A stretch of DNA of 64,000 nt from an uncultured Burkholderiales bacterium (GCA_903876885.1 CAIRBP010000004.1:1-64000), one strand, 5' to 3'; shown: positions 43,606-53,949, counted from the stretch's first letter. Made by a program: numbers and translations. Notes: generated from the letters alone by a model not told the origin.

Positions 43606-44766
43606 ATGACACCTGAACTCGCAACCAAACTTCCCAATGTGGGTACAACTATTTTTACGGTCATGTCTGCCTTAGCGCAGAAAAATAATGCCGTCAATCT
43701 TGGTCAAGGTTTCCCAGACTTTCACTGCGATCCAAAACTCGTCGACGCGGTGACGAACTCGATGAAACAAGGGCTTAACCAGTACCCCTCCATGTTAGGT
43801 GTGCTCGAGCTCAGACAGGCAATTGCAGACAAAATAAAAAAACTATACGCAACCTCATACGATCCAAACTCAGAGATCACAGTCACCGCCGGTGCCACGC
43901 AGGCCATCTTAAACGCTATTCTTGCCGTGGTGAAGGCTGGTGATGAAGTAATTGTCTTGGAACCTTGCTATGACAGCTACATACCTAACATCGAAATGTC
44001 TGGTGGTGTTACGGTTCGTGTTCCACTAACACCGGGAACTTTTAGGCCTGACTTTGACAAAATAAGCGCTGCCATCACACCGCGCACACGCGCCATCATC
44101 GTTAATTCACCCCACAACCCTAGCGCTACAGTTTGGAGTGATGAGGAGATGAGAAAGTTAGAGGCAATACTCGCCCCCACACAGATTCTTTTGATCAGCG
44201 ATGAGGTTTATGAGCACATGGTCTACGCTCCCCTCAAGCATTTGAGTGCGGCGAGTTACCCTGGCTTAGCCGAGCGCGCATTCATCATTTCGAGTTTTGG
44301 GAAAACTTACCACGTAACAGGCTGGAAAGTTGCATATTGCGCTGCACCACCTTCTTTAAGCGCAGAGTTCCGCAAAATTCATCAATTCAACGTTTTCACT
44401 GTTAACACTCCTGTGCAACATGCGCTAGCTGAGTACATGAAGGACTCAGCTCCGTACTTAGAATTACCCAATTTTTATCAAAAGAAACGAGATCTATTCA
44501 GACAGGGTCTCGCTGACACTCACTTTAAACTCTTACCTTCCCAGGGCACTTACTTTCAATGTGCGAGCATTGAAGATTTGAAAGTGCCAGAACGCCATCT
44601 AAGTGAGTCCGATTTTTGTACTTGGCTCACCTCAGAGATTGGGGTTGCAGCGATACCTTTATCTGCTTTTTACGCTGACGCATTTGATCAAAAGACGATT
44701 CGCTTTTGTTTTGCCAAAAAAGAAGAAACGCTACATACAGCACTAGACAGGCTAGCAAAACTTTAA
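43606..44766 (+). CDS. PLP-dependent aminotransferase (methionine aminotransferase, YbdL-like)
   Basis: A 386-residue class I aminotransferase: VNLGQGFPDFHCDPKLVDAV near 30-49, NQYPSMLGVLELRQAIA, INSPHNPSAT-type PLP-binding loop (VNSPHNPSATVWS), and the PLP lysine in SSFGKTYHVTGWKVAYC. The opening GTTIFTVMSALAQ and the closing RFCFAKKEETL match YbdL/MtnE-type methionine aminotransferases and kynurenine aminotransferases. In the vicinity of cysB it fits sulfur amino acid metabolism (methionine salvage), but substrate is inferred only. Confidence 0.87.
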   Translation: MTPELATKLPNVGTTIFTVMSALAQKNNAVNLGQGFPDFHCDPKLVDAVTNSMKQGLNQYPSMLGVLELRQAIADKIKKLYATSYDPNSEITVTAGATQAILNAILAVVKAGDEVIVLEPCYDSYIPNIEMSGGVTVRVPLTPGTFRPDFDKISAAITPRTRAIIVNSPHNPSATVWSDEEMRKLEAILAPTQILLISDEVYEHMVYAPLKHLSAASYPGLAERAFIISSFGKTYHVTGWKVAYCAAPPSLSAEFRKIHQFNVFTVNTPVQHALAEYMKDSAPYLELPNFYQKKRDLFRQGLADTHFKLLPSQGTYFQCASIEDLKVPERHLSESDFCTWLTSEIGVAAIPLSAFYADAFDQKTIRFCFAKKEETLHTALDRLAKL

Positions 44767-44799
44767 AGTTGATCGCTTTAAAGGCTTAGACAACTGAAT

Positions 44800-47700
44800 T
44801 TAATGTTGCATCTGAGACCAGGCCTTCTCAAGCCGTTTTACGCTAACGGGCTGAGGAGTTTTGAGCTCCTGCGCGAAAAGACTTACCCGTAACTCCTCCA
44901 GCAACCACCTAAACTCTGCCAAGCGCGAATCAGGGACGCCTTTACGCGTTGCCCATTCACGCCAAAAATTTTGTTCTAGCGCGCTCATCTGCTTCATACG
45001 GTCTTGGTCTCTGGCTGGGTCTGCTCGCCATTTATCTAACCTTAAAAACACAGCCTTCAAGTATCTGGGCACTTGTTGTAACTGAGTATAGGGCGTCTCA
45101 AGAAGAAAGTTCTTATGCATAAGGCGCTGTAATTGAATAGCTATATCGGCCTGAGTAGCGGGTACTGTCTGCGTGTCTTTGAGCTTACGCGCGGCGCTTG
45201 AGAACTCAGTCAAAACTGTTTGCACTAAGCGCGCAATCTCATTGGATACCAGCGTTAAACGAGTGCGCCCCTGCGCTAAACGCTCTGCAAATGCTTGCTC
45301 ATTAAGGGGCCAAGGCTCCATCATAAAAGTACGCTCCAAAGCGAGATCAATGATCTGGGGCTTTAAAGTCTCAATGCCAATCGGACTTGAGTTAGAACCG
45401 GGACTGGGTGTACCTTTGGAGGACTCTGCTTTAGAAACTGCCTCTAAGTTCTTAAGTGCCTGAATAAAGTTCATCACCAGTGAGGATGAAAGCTCTGTAT
45501 TGTTTTTCTCCAAGTATTTGATTGAATCCTTAATTTGCAAAGCAAATAACCTTCTAAGGCCAGCGCGGTGTTTTTGCTGCGCTACGCTTGGCTCATCAAA
45601 CACTTCAACTCTCACACTAGAGCCCTCATCGATTAGTGCTGGAAACCCTATCAACGTCTGCTCTCCCCGGTTAATCTCCAAGAGCTCAGGTAACTCACCA
45701 AAACTCCACTGCGTATAAGAGCCTTCAAATCCATTCGAGGGGGAATGAGCCGCTGAGGGTGGCTGGGACTTATTGGATGGTTGCAGCTTATTTTGATCAG
45801 TACGTGCAGCAACATCAGTACGTGCAGCAACACCAGCAGCCGAACCGTTCGGTGAATCACTGCTTTGCACTTGATGCAGAGCCATTCGCGCTGGGTCTTG
45901 AAACTTGAGGCTTGCCAGTGCTTGAAACGCGCCCCTAGCTTGGGAGCCTAATTCAGCCTTTAAGGCTCCCAAATTCCTACCCATCGCAATACGACGCCCC
46001 CCCTCTCCCTCAATTATGAAATTCATAAAATGATGCGCGGACAAGGTCTCAAGTTTAAAGTCACCCCTTTTAAGATCAACTTGGGTCTGTGCAATAACAC
46101 GCTTCATTAAAACATCAATCAATGAGCCATGGCCAAAAAGCTCTGGTACGCTTAGTTCCTGGGCAAAGCGATGTGCGGACTCTGGAAGGGGTACTAACCT
46201 TGCCCTTGGCTTTTGGTGCAAGCTCTTTAAAAGCGCAAGAATTTTCTCCTTGAGCATTCCAGGGACCAACCACTCAACCCGTTCCTCGCTGACTTGATTG
46301 AGCACAAACAAAGGTATGTTTACAGTAATACCGTCCCTCGTTGCGCCTGGCTCGTGTAGGTAAGAGGCTGTGCAATCGACTCCGCCGAGTTTAATTAACT
46401 TGGGGAATGACTCAGTTGTAATGCCTTGGGCTTCGTGACGCATGAGCTCATCACGCTTGAGCATCAAAGGAAGCTCTCCTGAGGTTTCGGACTCTTTCTT
46501 ATACCAACGCTCTAAAGTCGTGCCGTTAAAGACATTGGCTGGTATTTTTTGATCATAAAAAGCAAAAATCAAGGCTTCATCGACTAGTACGTCTTGGCGT
46601 CTTGATTTGTGCTCTAACTCTTCAACAATTCGAATCATTTTCTGATTCGCCGTCAAAAATGGAAGATTCCCTAACCACTGAGCATCGACTAACCCCTGGC
46701 GAATAAAGATCTCACGAGCACCTTGAATATCCACGCGTGCGTAGGGTACTTTGCGCCCACTGTACACAAGTAGGCCGTAAAGCGTTGCTCGCTCGTATGC
46801 AACCACTTCTGCTTTACGCTGATCAAACTTGGGATCCAGGAGTTGTTTCTTTAAAAGATGCGCTCCCAAATCCTCAAGCCACAAAGGATCAATAGAGGCC
46901 ATCCCTCGCCCATAAAGACGAGTAGTCTCAACCAACTCCGCACACACAACCCAGCGATGCGCTTTCTTACTTAAATGAACGCCGGGATGCCTATAAAATT
47001 TAATTCCTCTGGCGCCCAAATAATACTCTTGCTCATCGCCCTTAAATCCGATGTTCCCCATCAGCCCACTTAGAAGGGACTGATGCAGTTGCTCATAACT
47101 TGGTGGATCTGTGTTGAGCTTCCATTTTTGTTCTTTAACTAACAATAAAAGCTGTGTATAAACATCTCGCCACTCTCTGAGTCTTCTGATGCTCAAGAAA
47201 TTTTGTTTGAGTAATTGCTCGTATTGTCGGTTGGTGAGTTTATGGGTGCTTTTACCGTTCGCGTCATGCTCAGTACCCCGCTGCTCATTGACCCATTTCC
47301 ATATCTTTAAGTAACCATTGAACTCGCTTTTCTCATCTCTAAACTTTAAATGCGCAGCGTCCGCAGAGCCTTGCTGCTCCAGCGGGCGATCTCGGACATC
47401 TTGAACGCTCAATGCCGATGCAACCACCAACACCTCAGCAAGCGCTCCTTTAGAGCGCGCCTCCAAAATCATCCTGCCTATTCGGGGATCAAGTGGTAGC
47501 CTGGCTAGCTCTGTACCGATTCGCGTCAACTCCAACTGATCGTTGACAGCGCCCAGCTCTCCGAGTAACTGATAGCCATCCGAAATCGCTTTTGGCTTTG
47601 GGGCCTCAAGAAAGGGAAACTCCTCGACTTGCCCAAACTTTAAAGACTTCATTCTAAGAATAACGCTAGCAAGTGAGCTTCTAAGAATTTCAGGATCTGT

Positions 47701-49134
47701 AAATTTGGGTCTTGCGTTAAAGTCCTCTAAACCATATAACCTTATACATATACCGTTCGCAACACGACCACACCGCCCAGCCCTTTGATTCGCAGCAGCT
47801 TGGGAGATGGGCTCAACCAAGAGTTGCTCAACTTTGCTACGGTAACTGTAGCGTTTAACGCGTGCGGTCCCGATATCGATTACGTACCGAATACCTGGAA
47901 CAGTCAAGGAGGTCTCGGCTACATTGGTTGACAAGACGATTCGAGGCGCTCCCCCAGTCTGAAACACTCGCTCTTGCTCCGCCTGGGTTAACCGAGCAAA
48001 TAAAGGTACGACCTCGCATTGCCGGGTTAAAGCACGCGTTGCAAGATGCGCATTTAAATGCCCTAGTGCGTCACGGATTTCGCGCTCCCCGGGGAGGAAC
48101 ACTAAAATATCCCCCATAGGCGGGAGGGTCTGTGAGGCACTTTGAGAAACATCTAATAACTTGGACGATAAAGTCTCTTGTGAGGCCTCTTTTATTGAGC
48201 CTGCATTTGATGAGCCTTCATTTGATGAGTCTTCATTTATTGAGTCCTCATTTTGTGAGACTTCATCTTGCGCGGCTTCAAGCGTTGGAGCTGCAGAGTT
48301 TTGCTTAGGAGGGCTTGACGCTTTAGAGATCCATAACTCATCTACTGCGTCTGCTAAAGCCTCCAACCAACCGTAATCCCTAGCCTCCTCATACGGTCGG
48401 TACCGCATCTCAACAGGGAACGTTCTGCCCGAGACCATAAGCACTGGAGCAGGGCCGTCTTTGGAGGAGAAATGTTGAGCAAACCGGTTTGCGTCTATAG
48501 TCGCTGAAGTTACGATGATCTTTAGGTCAGGTCGTTTGGGCAAAATTTGTTTCAAATGCCCGAGTAAAAAATCGATGTTCAAGCTCCTCTCATGAGCCTC
48601 ATCAATGATGATGGTGTCATATGCCCTAAGCAGTGGATCGTTTTGAGACTCAGCAAGAAGTATCCCGTCCGTCATCAACTTCACGCGCGTTGTCGAACTC
48701 AACTTATCTTGAAACCTGACCTTATAGCCAACCAACTCTCCCAATGACGTTTTAAGCTCATCAGCGATACGCTTAGCAACAGAGGTTGCTGCGATTCGCC
48801 TGGGCTGAGTGTGACCAATTAGTAGGTGGCTCGCACGGTTAGGTTTACCAGCGCTTTGAGCACTCTGATCAGAGCCAGCCCCAAGTGCGGACTGATTGGG
48901 GTTGGATTTTGCGGGATGAACACTACTTTTCGGCGCCGCTCGGCCAAGGGCTAACGCCATCTTGGGAAGTTGAGTAGTCTTCCCAGACCCTGTCTCCCCG
49001 CAAACAATCACAACCTGATGGCGTTCGATTGCTTGCATAATTTCCCCTCTGCGCAACGAGACGGGCAAAGATTCTGGAAATTCGATAGTCAAAGGAGTTG
49101 AGACTTGCAAGATTGGGCCAAAGATGAGTGACAA
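44800..49134 (-). CDS. hrpA: ATP-dependent RNA helicase HrpA with low-complexity insertions
   Basis: A 1444-residue DEAH-box helicase of the HrpA type. Walker A GETGSGKTT (46-54), DEAH at 178-181, SAT at 210-212, and the HA2/OB/DUF3418 C-terminal regions are present. HrpA resolves stalled ribosomes and RNA structures. E. coli HrpA is about 1300 residues; here three insertions account for the extra length: about 62-102 (Ser/Ala/Gln-rich, right after Walker A), 271-339 (acidic Ser/Asn/Glu repeats before motif IV) and a third near 1095-1140 (Ala/Ser/Pro-rich with VAARTD repeated). The only start is a TTG at 49134, so the start is uncertain. It is divergent from argA. Confidence 0.93.
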   Translation of the reverse strand: MSLIFGPILQVSTPLTIEFPESLPVSLRRGEIMQAIERHQVVIVCGETGSGKTTQLPKMALALGRAAPKSSVHPAKSNPNQSALGAGSDQSAQSAGKPNRASHLLIGHTQPRRIAATSVAKRIADELKTSLGELVGYKVRFQDKLSSTTRVKLMTDGILLAESQNDPLLRAYDTIIIDEAHERSLNIDFLLGHLKQILPKRPDLKIIVTSATIDANRFAQHFSSKDGPAPVLMVSGRTFPVEMRYRPYEEARDYGWLEALADAVDELWISKASSPPKQNSAAPTLEAAQDEVSQNEDSINEDSSNEGSSNAGSIKEASQETLSSKLLDVSQSASQTLPPMGDILVFLPGEREIRDALGHLNAHLATRALTRQCEVVPLFARLTQAEQERVFQTGGAPRIVLSTNVAETSLTVPGIRYVIDIGTARVKRYSYRSKVEQLLVEPISQAAANQRAGRCGRVANGICIRLYGLEDFNARPKFTDPEILRSSLASVILRMKSLKFGQVEEFPFLEAPKPKAISDGYQLLGELGAVNDQLELTRIGTELARLPLDPRIGRMILEARSKGALAEVLVVASALSVQDVRDRPLEQQGSADAAHLKFRDEKSEFNGYLKIWKWVNEQRGTEHDANGKSTHKLTNRQYEQLLKQNFLSIRRLREWRDVYTQLLLLVKEQKWKLNTDPPSYEQLHQSLLSGLMGNIGFKGDEQEYYLGARGIKFYRHPGVHLSKKAHRWVVCAELVETTRLYGRGMASIDPLWLEDLGAHLLKKQLLDPKFDQRKAEVVAYERATLYGLLVYSGRKVPYARVDIQGAREIFIRQGLVDAQWLGNLPFLTANQKMIRIVEELEHKSRRQDVLVDEALIFAFYDQKIPANVFNGTTLERWYKKESETSGELPLMLKRDELMRHEAQGITTESFPKLIKLGGVDCTASYLHEPGATRDGITVNIPLFVLNQVSEERVEWLVPGMLKEKILALLKSLHQKPRARLVPLPESAHRFAQELSVPELFGHGSLIDVLMKRVIAQTQVDLKRGDFKLETLSAHHFMNFIIEGEGGRRIAMGRNLGALKAELGSQARGAFQALASLKFQDPARMALHQVQSSDSPNGSAAGVAARTDVAARTDQNKLQPSNKSQPPSAAHSPSNGFEGSYTQWSFGELPELLEINRGEQTLIGFPALIDEGSSVRVEVFDEPSVAQQKHRAGLRRLFALQIKDSIKYLEKNNTELSSSLVMNFIQALKNLEAVSKAESSKGTPSPGSNSSPIGIETLKPQIIDLALERTFMMEPWPLNEQAFAERLAQGRTRLTLVSNEIARLVQTVLTEFSSAARKLKDTQTVPATQADIAIQLQRLMHKNFLLETPYTQLQQVPRYLKAVFLRLDKWRADPARDQDRMKQMSALEQNFWREWATRKGVPDSRLAEFRWLLEELRVSLFAQELKTPQPVSVKRLEKAWSQMQH
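45796..45831 (-). repeat. Two exact 18-bp tandem copies inside hrpA
   Basis: The unit ATCAGTACGTGCAGCAAC occurs twice in a row and encodes VAARTD twice in a linker of HrpA. The exact identity points to recent slippage. Confidence 0.85.
48191..48265 (-). repeat. Five degenerate 15-bp tandem units inside hrpA
   Basis: Five in-frame copies close to TTTGATGAGYCTTCA encode the acidic Glu/Asp/Ser/Asn stretch of the second HrpA insertion. They are diverged by a few bases each, so this is older than the 18-bp repeat. Confidence 0.8.
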
Positions 49135-49227
49135 TTCACAGAATAGGTCTGCGTTTAAAACTCTCCATTATCTCAGGCTAGTCGCACCGCGCAGCCTCCA
49201 CTTCAAACTCTTCGCAACAAATTGACA

Positions 49228-50577
49228 ATGTCAAACGTATTTAACTTTACCTTTGTACCCTGGTTTCGCGCTGTTGCCCCATATATCCACATGCACAGGG
49301 GCAAGACTTTTGTCGTCGCAGTCGCGGGCGAAGCAATTGCAGCGGGGAAACTCCCCAATCTCGTCCAGGATCTGGCTCTCATTCACAGTATGGGCGTTAA
49401 TTTGGTGTTAGTTCATGGATTTAGACCTCAAGTGAATGAGCAATTAATTGCAAAAGGTCATGTTCCCAAATACTCTCACGGCATGCGAATCACTGACGAA
49501 GTGGCTCTAGATTGTGCACAGGAGGCAGCGGGACAACTGCGCTACGAAATAGAGGCCGCGTTCAGCCAAGGCTTACCCAACACACCTATGGCCGGTGCAA
49601 CTATGAGGGTTATTTCAGGAAACTTTTTGACCGCTCGTCCTGTAGGAATTTTGGACGGCGTAGACTTTATGAACTCAGGTCTTGTTCGTAAAGTTGACGT
49701 TAAAGGAATCACTCAAACCCTAGCTGCAGGCTCTCTTGTTCTCATGTCCCCCTTTGGCTTCTCTCCAACAGGAGAGGCCTTTAACCTATCCATGGAGGAA
49801 GTTGCCACATCGGTGTCTATCGCCTTGCAAGCAGATAAATTAATTTTTGTCTCCGAAGTGCCTGGAATTCGTATCGATCCCTTTAAACCCGATAGTGAAG
49901 ATAACCCTATCGATACAGAGTTGCCCCTTGACGCAGCAGAAAAATTACTCAGTCAGCTCCCGCCTGCCGCTCAGCCTCAAGATATCGGTTTTTACCTGCA
50001 ACACTGTGTAAAGGCTTGCAAATCCGGAGTTGAGCGCAGCCACATCCTCCCCTTTGCAGTTGACGGCGCCCTTTTGTTAGAGATTTACATGCACGATGGT
50101 ATTGGAACCATGGTGGTGGACGAGAAATTAGAAAGTCTTCGTGAAGCTACTCACGAAGATGTAGGTGGCGTGCTCCAATTAATCGAGCCCTTTGAGCGAG
50201 ACGGAACTCTAGTTAAGCGGGGCAGAAGCGAGATTGAACGAGATATTGAGCAGTACACAGTTATTGAACATGACGGCGTCATTTTTGGCTGCGCAGCGCT
50301 ATACCCCTATACGGACCAAAAAACTGCTGAGATGGCAGCACTTACAGTCTCTCCTCAGTCACAGTCTCAGGGCGACGGCGAGAAGCTATTAAAACGCATT
50401 GAATCCAGAGCTAAAGCGATGGGGCTCGAGAGCATATTCGTACTTACCACCCGAACTCAGCATTGGTTTGTTAAACGCGGCTTTGTTATCGTGGATACAG
50501 AATGGCTTCCTCCCGCGCGCAATAAAAAATACAACTGGGACAGAAAGAGCATAGTGCTGGTAAAAAAATTAGTCTAA
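49228..50577 (+). CDS. argA: N-acetylglutamate synthase ArgA
   Basis: A 449-residue ArgA: N-terminal amino-acid-kinase-like domain (LVLVHGFRPQVNEQL near 60-74, RITDEVALD, SPFGFSPTGEAFNLS) and C-terminal GNAT acetyltransferase (about 310-449, with AALTVSPQSQSQGDGEKLLKRIE). It makes the first step of arginine synthesis from glutamate and acetyl-CoA and is usually inhibited by arginine. The ATG at 49228 follows two codons after an in-frame TTG. It is divergent from hrpA with about 93 bases between the start codons, and convergent with dsbB; the dsbB end contains a hairpin at 50607-50642. Confidence 0.93.
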   Translation: MSNVFNFTFVPWFRAVAPYIHMHRGKTFVVAVAGEAIAAGKLPNLVQDLALIHSMGVNLVLVHGFRPQVNEQLIAKGHVPKYSHGMRITDEVALDCAQEAAGQLRYEIEAAFSQGLPNTPMAGATMRVISGNFLTARPVGILDGVDFMNSGLVRKVDVKGITQTLAAGSLVLMSPFGFSPTGEAFNLSMEEVATSVSIALQADKLIFVSEVPGIRIDPFKPDSEDNPIDTELPLDAAEKLLSQLPPAAQPQDIGFYLQHCVKACKSGVERSHILPFAVDGALLLEIYMHDGIGTMVVDEKLESLREATHEDVGGVLQLIEPFERDGTLVKRGRSEIERDIEQYTVIEHDGVIFGCAALYPYTDQKTAEMAALTVSPQSQSQGDGEKLLKRIESRAKAMGLESIFVLTTRTQHWFVKRGFVIVDTEWLPPARNKKYNWDRKSIVLVKKLV

Positions 50578-50601
50578 AGATTGAATTTCAATTCATCAAT
50601 T

Positions 50602-51108
50602 TCAATTAGCAATTTTGTAGGCTTTAATTTGCAAAATTGCTAGATAGGTAAATATCGCTAAGAAACACAGATAGGACCAATTAGCGATTGAACCGCCAAG
50701 TAAAGTCCAATCCACCACAGAGCAATCACCATTGCCTTTAAAGATCATGGGGATTGCGCGTTTTAGCGGAAAATTCTCTATCATGCCGTATAAGTCTCTT
50801 CCACAACTCATGGTTTCTGGGGGGAACCATTGCAACCAACTTTGTCTGGCTGCAACGAAAGCTCCAAAGGCTGAGAGAAACTCAGCTAAAACCGATAGGG
50901 TCAGGTATATTTTTCTGCGGTTAGCCACCCAACTCAATAATGCACAAATCGCAATCAAAATAAAAGCGTATCGCTGAACAATGCACATAGGACAAGGCTC
51001 AAGACCTAAGACCTCTTGCAGATAAAGTCCAAAGCTCAGTAGGGATATACAAATCACAGCGATTAGAGCACTGGCAAAACGAGGTTTATAAAACAAATCT
51101 AGGGTCAT
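50602..51108 (-). CDS. dsbB: Disulfide bond formation protein B
   Basis: A 168-residue four-helix inner-membrane protein. It carries both redox Cys pairs: GLEPCPMC (Cys39, Cys42) and SCGRDLYG with Cys102, then NGDC Cys129, matching the DsbB pattern. DsbB re-oxidises DsbA and passes electrons to quinone. An R48-like Arg (QRYAF, Arg46) after the CxxC is present for quinone contact. It lies between convergent argA and divergent yggX. Confidence 0.92.
   Translation of the reverse strand: MTLDLFYKPRFASALIAVICISLLSFGLYLQEVLGLEPCPMCIVQRYAFILIAICALLSWVANRRKIYLTLSVLAEFLSAFGAFVAARQSWLQWFPPETMSCGRDLYGMIENFPLKRAIPMIFKGNGDCSVVDWTLLGGSIANWSYLCFLAIFTYLAILQIKAYKIAN
50607..50642. terminator. Perfect 11-bp stem between argA and dsbB 3' ends
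   Basis: TAGCAATTTTG (50607-50617) and CAAAATTGCTA (50632-50642) are perfect complements with a 14-base loop. It lies inside the last 13 codons of dsbB, 29 bases after the argA stop. No T-run follows on either strand; a bidirectional terminator-like or RNA-stabilising role is inferred. Confidence 0.5.
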
Positions 51109-51222
51109 GAAATAACCTAACTTTATAGGGATAAGCGAAAATACTATTATCTTCGCTTATCATTGGTAAATTGTTCTAAATATTTTAAAAAATTTCATAT
51201 TACTAGTTAAGGAATAAGGTCT

Positions 51223-51498
51223 ATGGCACGCATGGTAAATTGCATCAAACTCGGACACGAGGCAGAAGGGTTAGATCTACCTCCCTATCCAGGGGAGCTT
51301 GGAAAAAAAATTTGGACTAACGTTAGCAAGCAAGCTTGGGCGGAATGGCTAAAACAGCAAACCATGTTAGTAAATGAGAACAGATTGAACTTAGCTGATC
51401 TTCGCTCTCGACAGTATTTGGCCCGACAAATGGAGAAGCATTTCTTTGGCGAGGGAGCGGATACAGCACAAGGATATGTACCCCCGCCAAGCGCTTAA
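51223..51498 (+). CDS. yggX: Fe(2+)-trafficking protein YggX
   Basis: A 91-residue Ygg[25 protein letters not shown] start with the functional Cys7, and [32 protein letters not shown], both family hallmarks. It protects Fe-S clusters from oxidative damage. A good AAGGAATAAGG-type region precedes the ATG. The 3' end overlaps the start of mnmC by 23 bases. Confidence 0.93.
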   Translation: MARMVNCIKLGHEAEGLDLPPYPGELGKKIWTNVSKQAWAEWLKQQTMLVNENRLNLADLRSRQYLARQMEKHFFGEGADTAQGYVPPPSA

Positions 51499-53860
51499 TT
51501 TGATACAAGAGCCTTCCACCGCCCTCAAAGCCAATAGGTTTGACAACGCGCCCTCTCATGGCGAGAGTCCCGTGCAGTGGAGTACAAACGGCACGCCTTT
51601 AAGCAGGCACTTCTCGGATCATTACAGAAGTGTTTTGTCCTGCAAAGAAGCTTCAGGATCTGAACACTCGGTCCAAGACTTAGGACTCAATCAGTCTAGG
51701 GAGGTTTTTCTTAAGGGGGCGGGATTAACCGGTGACGCCCCCCTTTGGAATTACAAAGAGCACTGGAATATTTTAGAAACGGGTTTCGGTCTTGGCTTAA
51801 ATTTTTTAAGTACTTGGGCACTATGGCGCAGCCTCCCTGAGCGCGAAAGACCAAATCGTTTGACTTTCGTATCCATTGAACAGTACCCAGTCCTGCCCGA
51901 GGATCTACTGCAAAGCGTTGCACCCTGGCCAGAGTTGTCCCCCTTAGCTGAGCAACTAAAAGCTCAGTGGTTTGGTTTGGTACCTGGATTTCACAGGCTC
52001 AGGTTTGAGCACGGATCGATCACACTTGTTTTGTGCGTGGGCGATATACAGTCCGCTTTAGATCAACTTCAAATGCGCGCTGACTCCGTTTTCTTAGATG
52101 GGTTTAATCCACAAGTCAACCCTCAGATGTGGACTCACAAAGTGCTTGGACACATAGCCAAGTTTGCGCATACCGGCACCAGGCTTGCAACCTGGTGTGT
52201 TGCAACGCAGGTTTTAAAGAGCCTTCAGATTCACGGCTTCAATTGCCAAAAGAAAACTGGCTTACCCCCTAAAAGACACCGATTGGAGGCAGTGTTCACA
52301 ACACAGGCGCGGCAGGTAAATAAAGACTTAATACATTCAGGCCTAATACAAACCAATGTTAGTAGAACAAATTCTGATCTGACTCAAAGAACTAAACGCG
52401 GCCAATGCGCTGTCATCGGTGCAGGTTTAGCCGGTGCATGTGCAGCTTACTCCATGGCCCAAAGAGGGTGGAGCGTTACGGTGTTTGACTGCGCACCAAA
52501 ACCGGCACAAAGCGCCTCAGGTGTTCCGCTAGGTATTGTCTCTACACAATTAAGCGCAGACGATAACGTCGCAGCAAAACTCTCAAGAACAGGACTAAGA
52601 CATACACAACACCTACTGGAGGAGGTTTTGCCGTTTGGCGTTGGCGTGGACTGGGAGATGCGGGGGGTTTTGGAGATCAGGGCAAGTAAGGGCTTGGGAT
52701 CAAAGGAAGTTGAGGAGAAGAACGAAAAATCAGACCCAGATTTTTCTGAAAAACCCAAGCCTATAAAAAAACGCATCTCTGATCCCAGAACATTTGAGAT
52801 CTTCCAAACACCAGCCGGTAGTGATTGGTGTGAATTACAGGGAGCGGAGTTAGCCAGTGCACGAAATCAGCAAAGCCCGCAACCTCACTCGACGCCTGCA
52901 AACCCTAACGTTTGGCACAAACGCAGTGGTTGGGTAATTCCCTCCACTCTAATCAACGCAATCCTTAGTCGATCGGGAATAAAGTTCTGTGGCAGCACAC
53001 GGATTACTCAGATCAGACGATGTACTAGCTCTACGGAGACACAAAACTCCTGGCTATTAAAAGGGGTCAAGACTTTTGACTCTGAATCTAACTCTGAATC
53101 TAACTCTGCTTCTAATTCTGGCGCTCCACCTGCACATGACCTTTTAAATGATGACGATCTGGCATTAAAAATCTGGGACCACGTCATAGTTGCCAATGCA
53201 AAGGGTGCCTCTGAATTGTTAGAGCCCTTACTACAGGATTACACGGACCAATCACGCTCAGTGCCCACTGACTTAGAGAGCACCTATGGTCAGCTAACCT
53301 GGGGATCGCTTCCCAGCTCAGCTTACACGGAGTTACCCTCATTTCCCGTCAACGGCGAAGGAAGTTTTATGATCCGCCCCACCAACGATCCAGCAACTAA
53401 GCGTTGGTATGCAGGCTCAACTTTTGAGCGTCTTGGCGCAGACAGCTCAACTAACGATCAATTGCCGCCCTCACCTGCTCAAATAGTTAAACGTAACCAA
53501 TCGAATTTATTCAAGTTAAAGGCGTTATACCCTCCCGCCTTTGAAGCAATTAATGATTATTTAAAACTGAACAAGAACAACAAAAAAAACTCAACCATTG
53601 AAGCCGTTAATGCCTGGGGACAATACAGGTGCAATACGCGTAACCGATTGCCCTGGACTCAACACTTCGGATCTTTGTTTAAGCCCAAAATTGACAGTCA
53701 GCCCAAAAACTTAGATGGTTTGAGTGTCTTAACGGGATTTGGATCCAAAGGACTTGTATTGGCACCTCTTTGTGCTGAAATAATAGCTTGCACTATTCAC
53801 CAAGAACCTTCCCCTTTAGAACGGAATTTAGAGAAAAGTTTGATAAAAATTAAATCTTAA
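51476..53860 (+). CDS. mnmC: Bifunctional tRNA (mnm5s2U34) methyltransferase/oxidoreductase MnmC
   Basis: A 794-residue fusion. The N-terminal half (to about 270) is a SAM-dependent methyltransferase with [14 protein letters not shown] near 105 and [14 protein letters not shown] near 205. The C-terminal half is an FAD oxidoreductase starting at [13 protein letters not shown] near 305. It completes the mnm5 side chain at wobble uridine of several tRNAs. Two low-complexity stretches interrupt the FAD half, one near 415-445 ([12 protein letters not shown]...) and one Ser/Asn/Glu repeat near 537-550. ATG at 51476 was chosen over a TTG at 51446; the gene overlaps yggX by 23 bases. The N-terminus is about 30 residues longer than usual. 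Confidence 0.9.
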   Translation: MYPRQALNLIQEPSTALKANRFDNAPSHGESPVQWSTNGTPLSRHFSDHYRSVLSCKEASGSEHSVQDLGLNQSREVFLKGAGLTGDAPLWNYKEHWNILETGFGLGLNFLSTWALWRSLPERERPNRLTFVSIEQYPVLPEDLLQSVAPWPELSPLAEQLKAQWFGLVPGFHRLRFEHGSITLVLCVGDIQSALDQLQMRADSVFLDGFNPQVNPQMWTHKVLGHIAKFAHTGTRLATWCVATQVLKSLQIHGFNCQKKTGLPPKRHRLEAVFTTQARQVNKDLIHSGLIQTNVSRTNSDLTQRTKRGQCAVIGAGLAGACAAYSMAQRGWSVTVFDCAPKPAQSASGVPLGIVSTQLSADDNVAAKLSRTGLRHTQHLLEEVLPFGVGVDWEMRGVLEIRASKGLGSKEVEEKNEKSDPDFSEKPKPIKKRISDPRTFEIFQTPAGSDWCELQGAELASARNQQSPQPHSTPANPNVWHKRSGWVIPSTLINAILSRSGIKFCGSTRITQIRRCTSSTETQNSWLLKGVKTFDSESNSESNSASNSGAPPAHDLLNDDDLALKIWDHVIVANAKGASELLEPLLQDYTDQSRSVPTDLESTYGQLTWGSLPSSAYTELPSFPVNGEGSFMIRPTNDPATKRWYAGSTFERLGADSSTNDQLPPSPAQIVKRNQSNLFKLKALYPPAFEAINDYLKLNKNNKKNSTIEAVNAWGQYRCNTRNRLPWTQHFGSLFKPKIDSQPKNLDGLSVLTGFGSKGLVLAPLCAEIIACTIHQEPSPLERNLEKSLIKIKS
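53081..53120 (+). repeat. 12-bp tandem repeat (GAATCTAACTCT-type) inside mnmC
   Basis: About three in-frame copies of a TCTGAATCTAAC unit encode [13 protein letters not shown]. The repeat sits in a surface-linker-like stretch of the FAD domain and looks like slippage. Confidence 0.75.
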
Positions 53861-53949
53861 GAATTAATTTTATTCAATATACCTAAAAGTCATATATCCA
53901 AAACTATTCGATATTTTGATTTCATATATCAAATGGTTATAGTTAGCCC

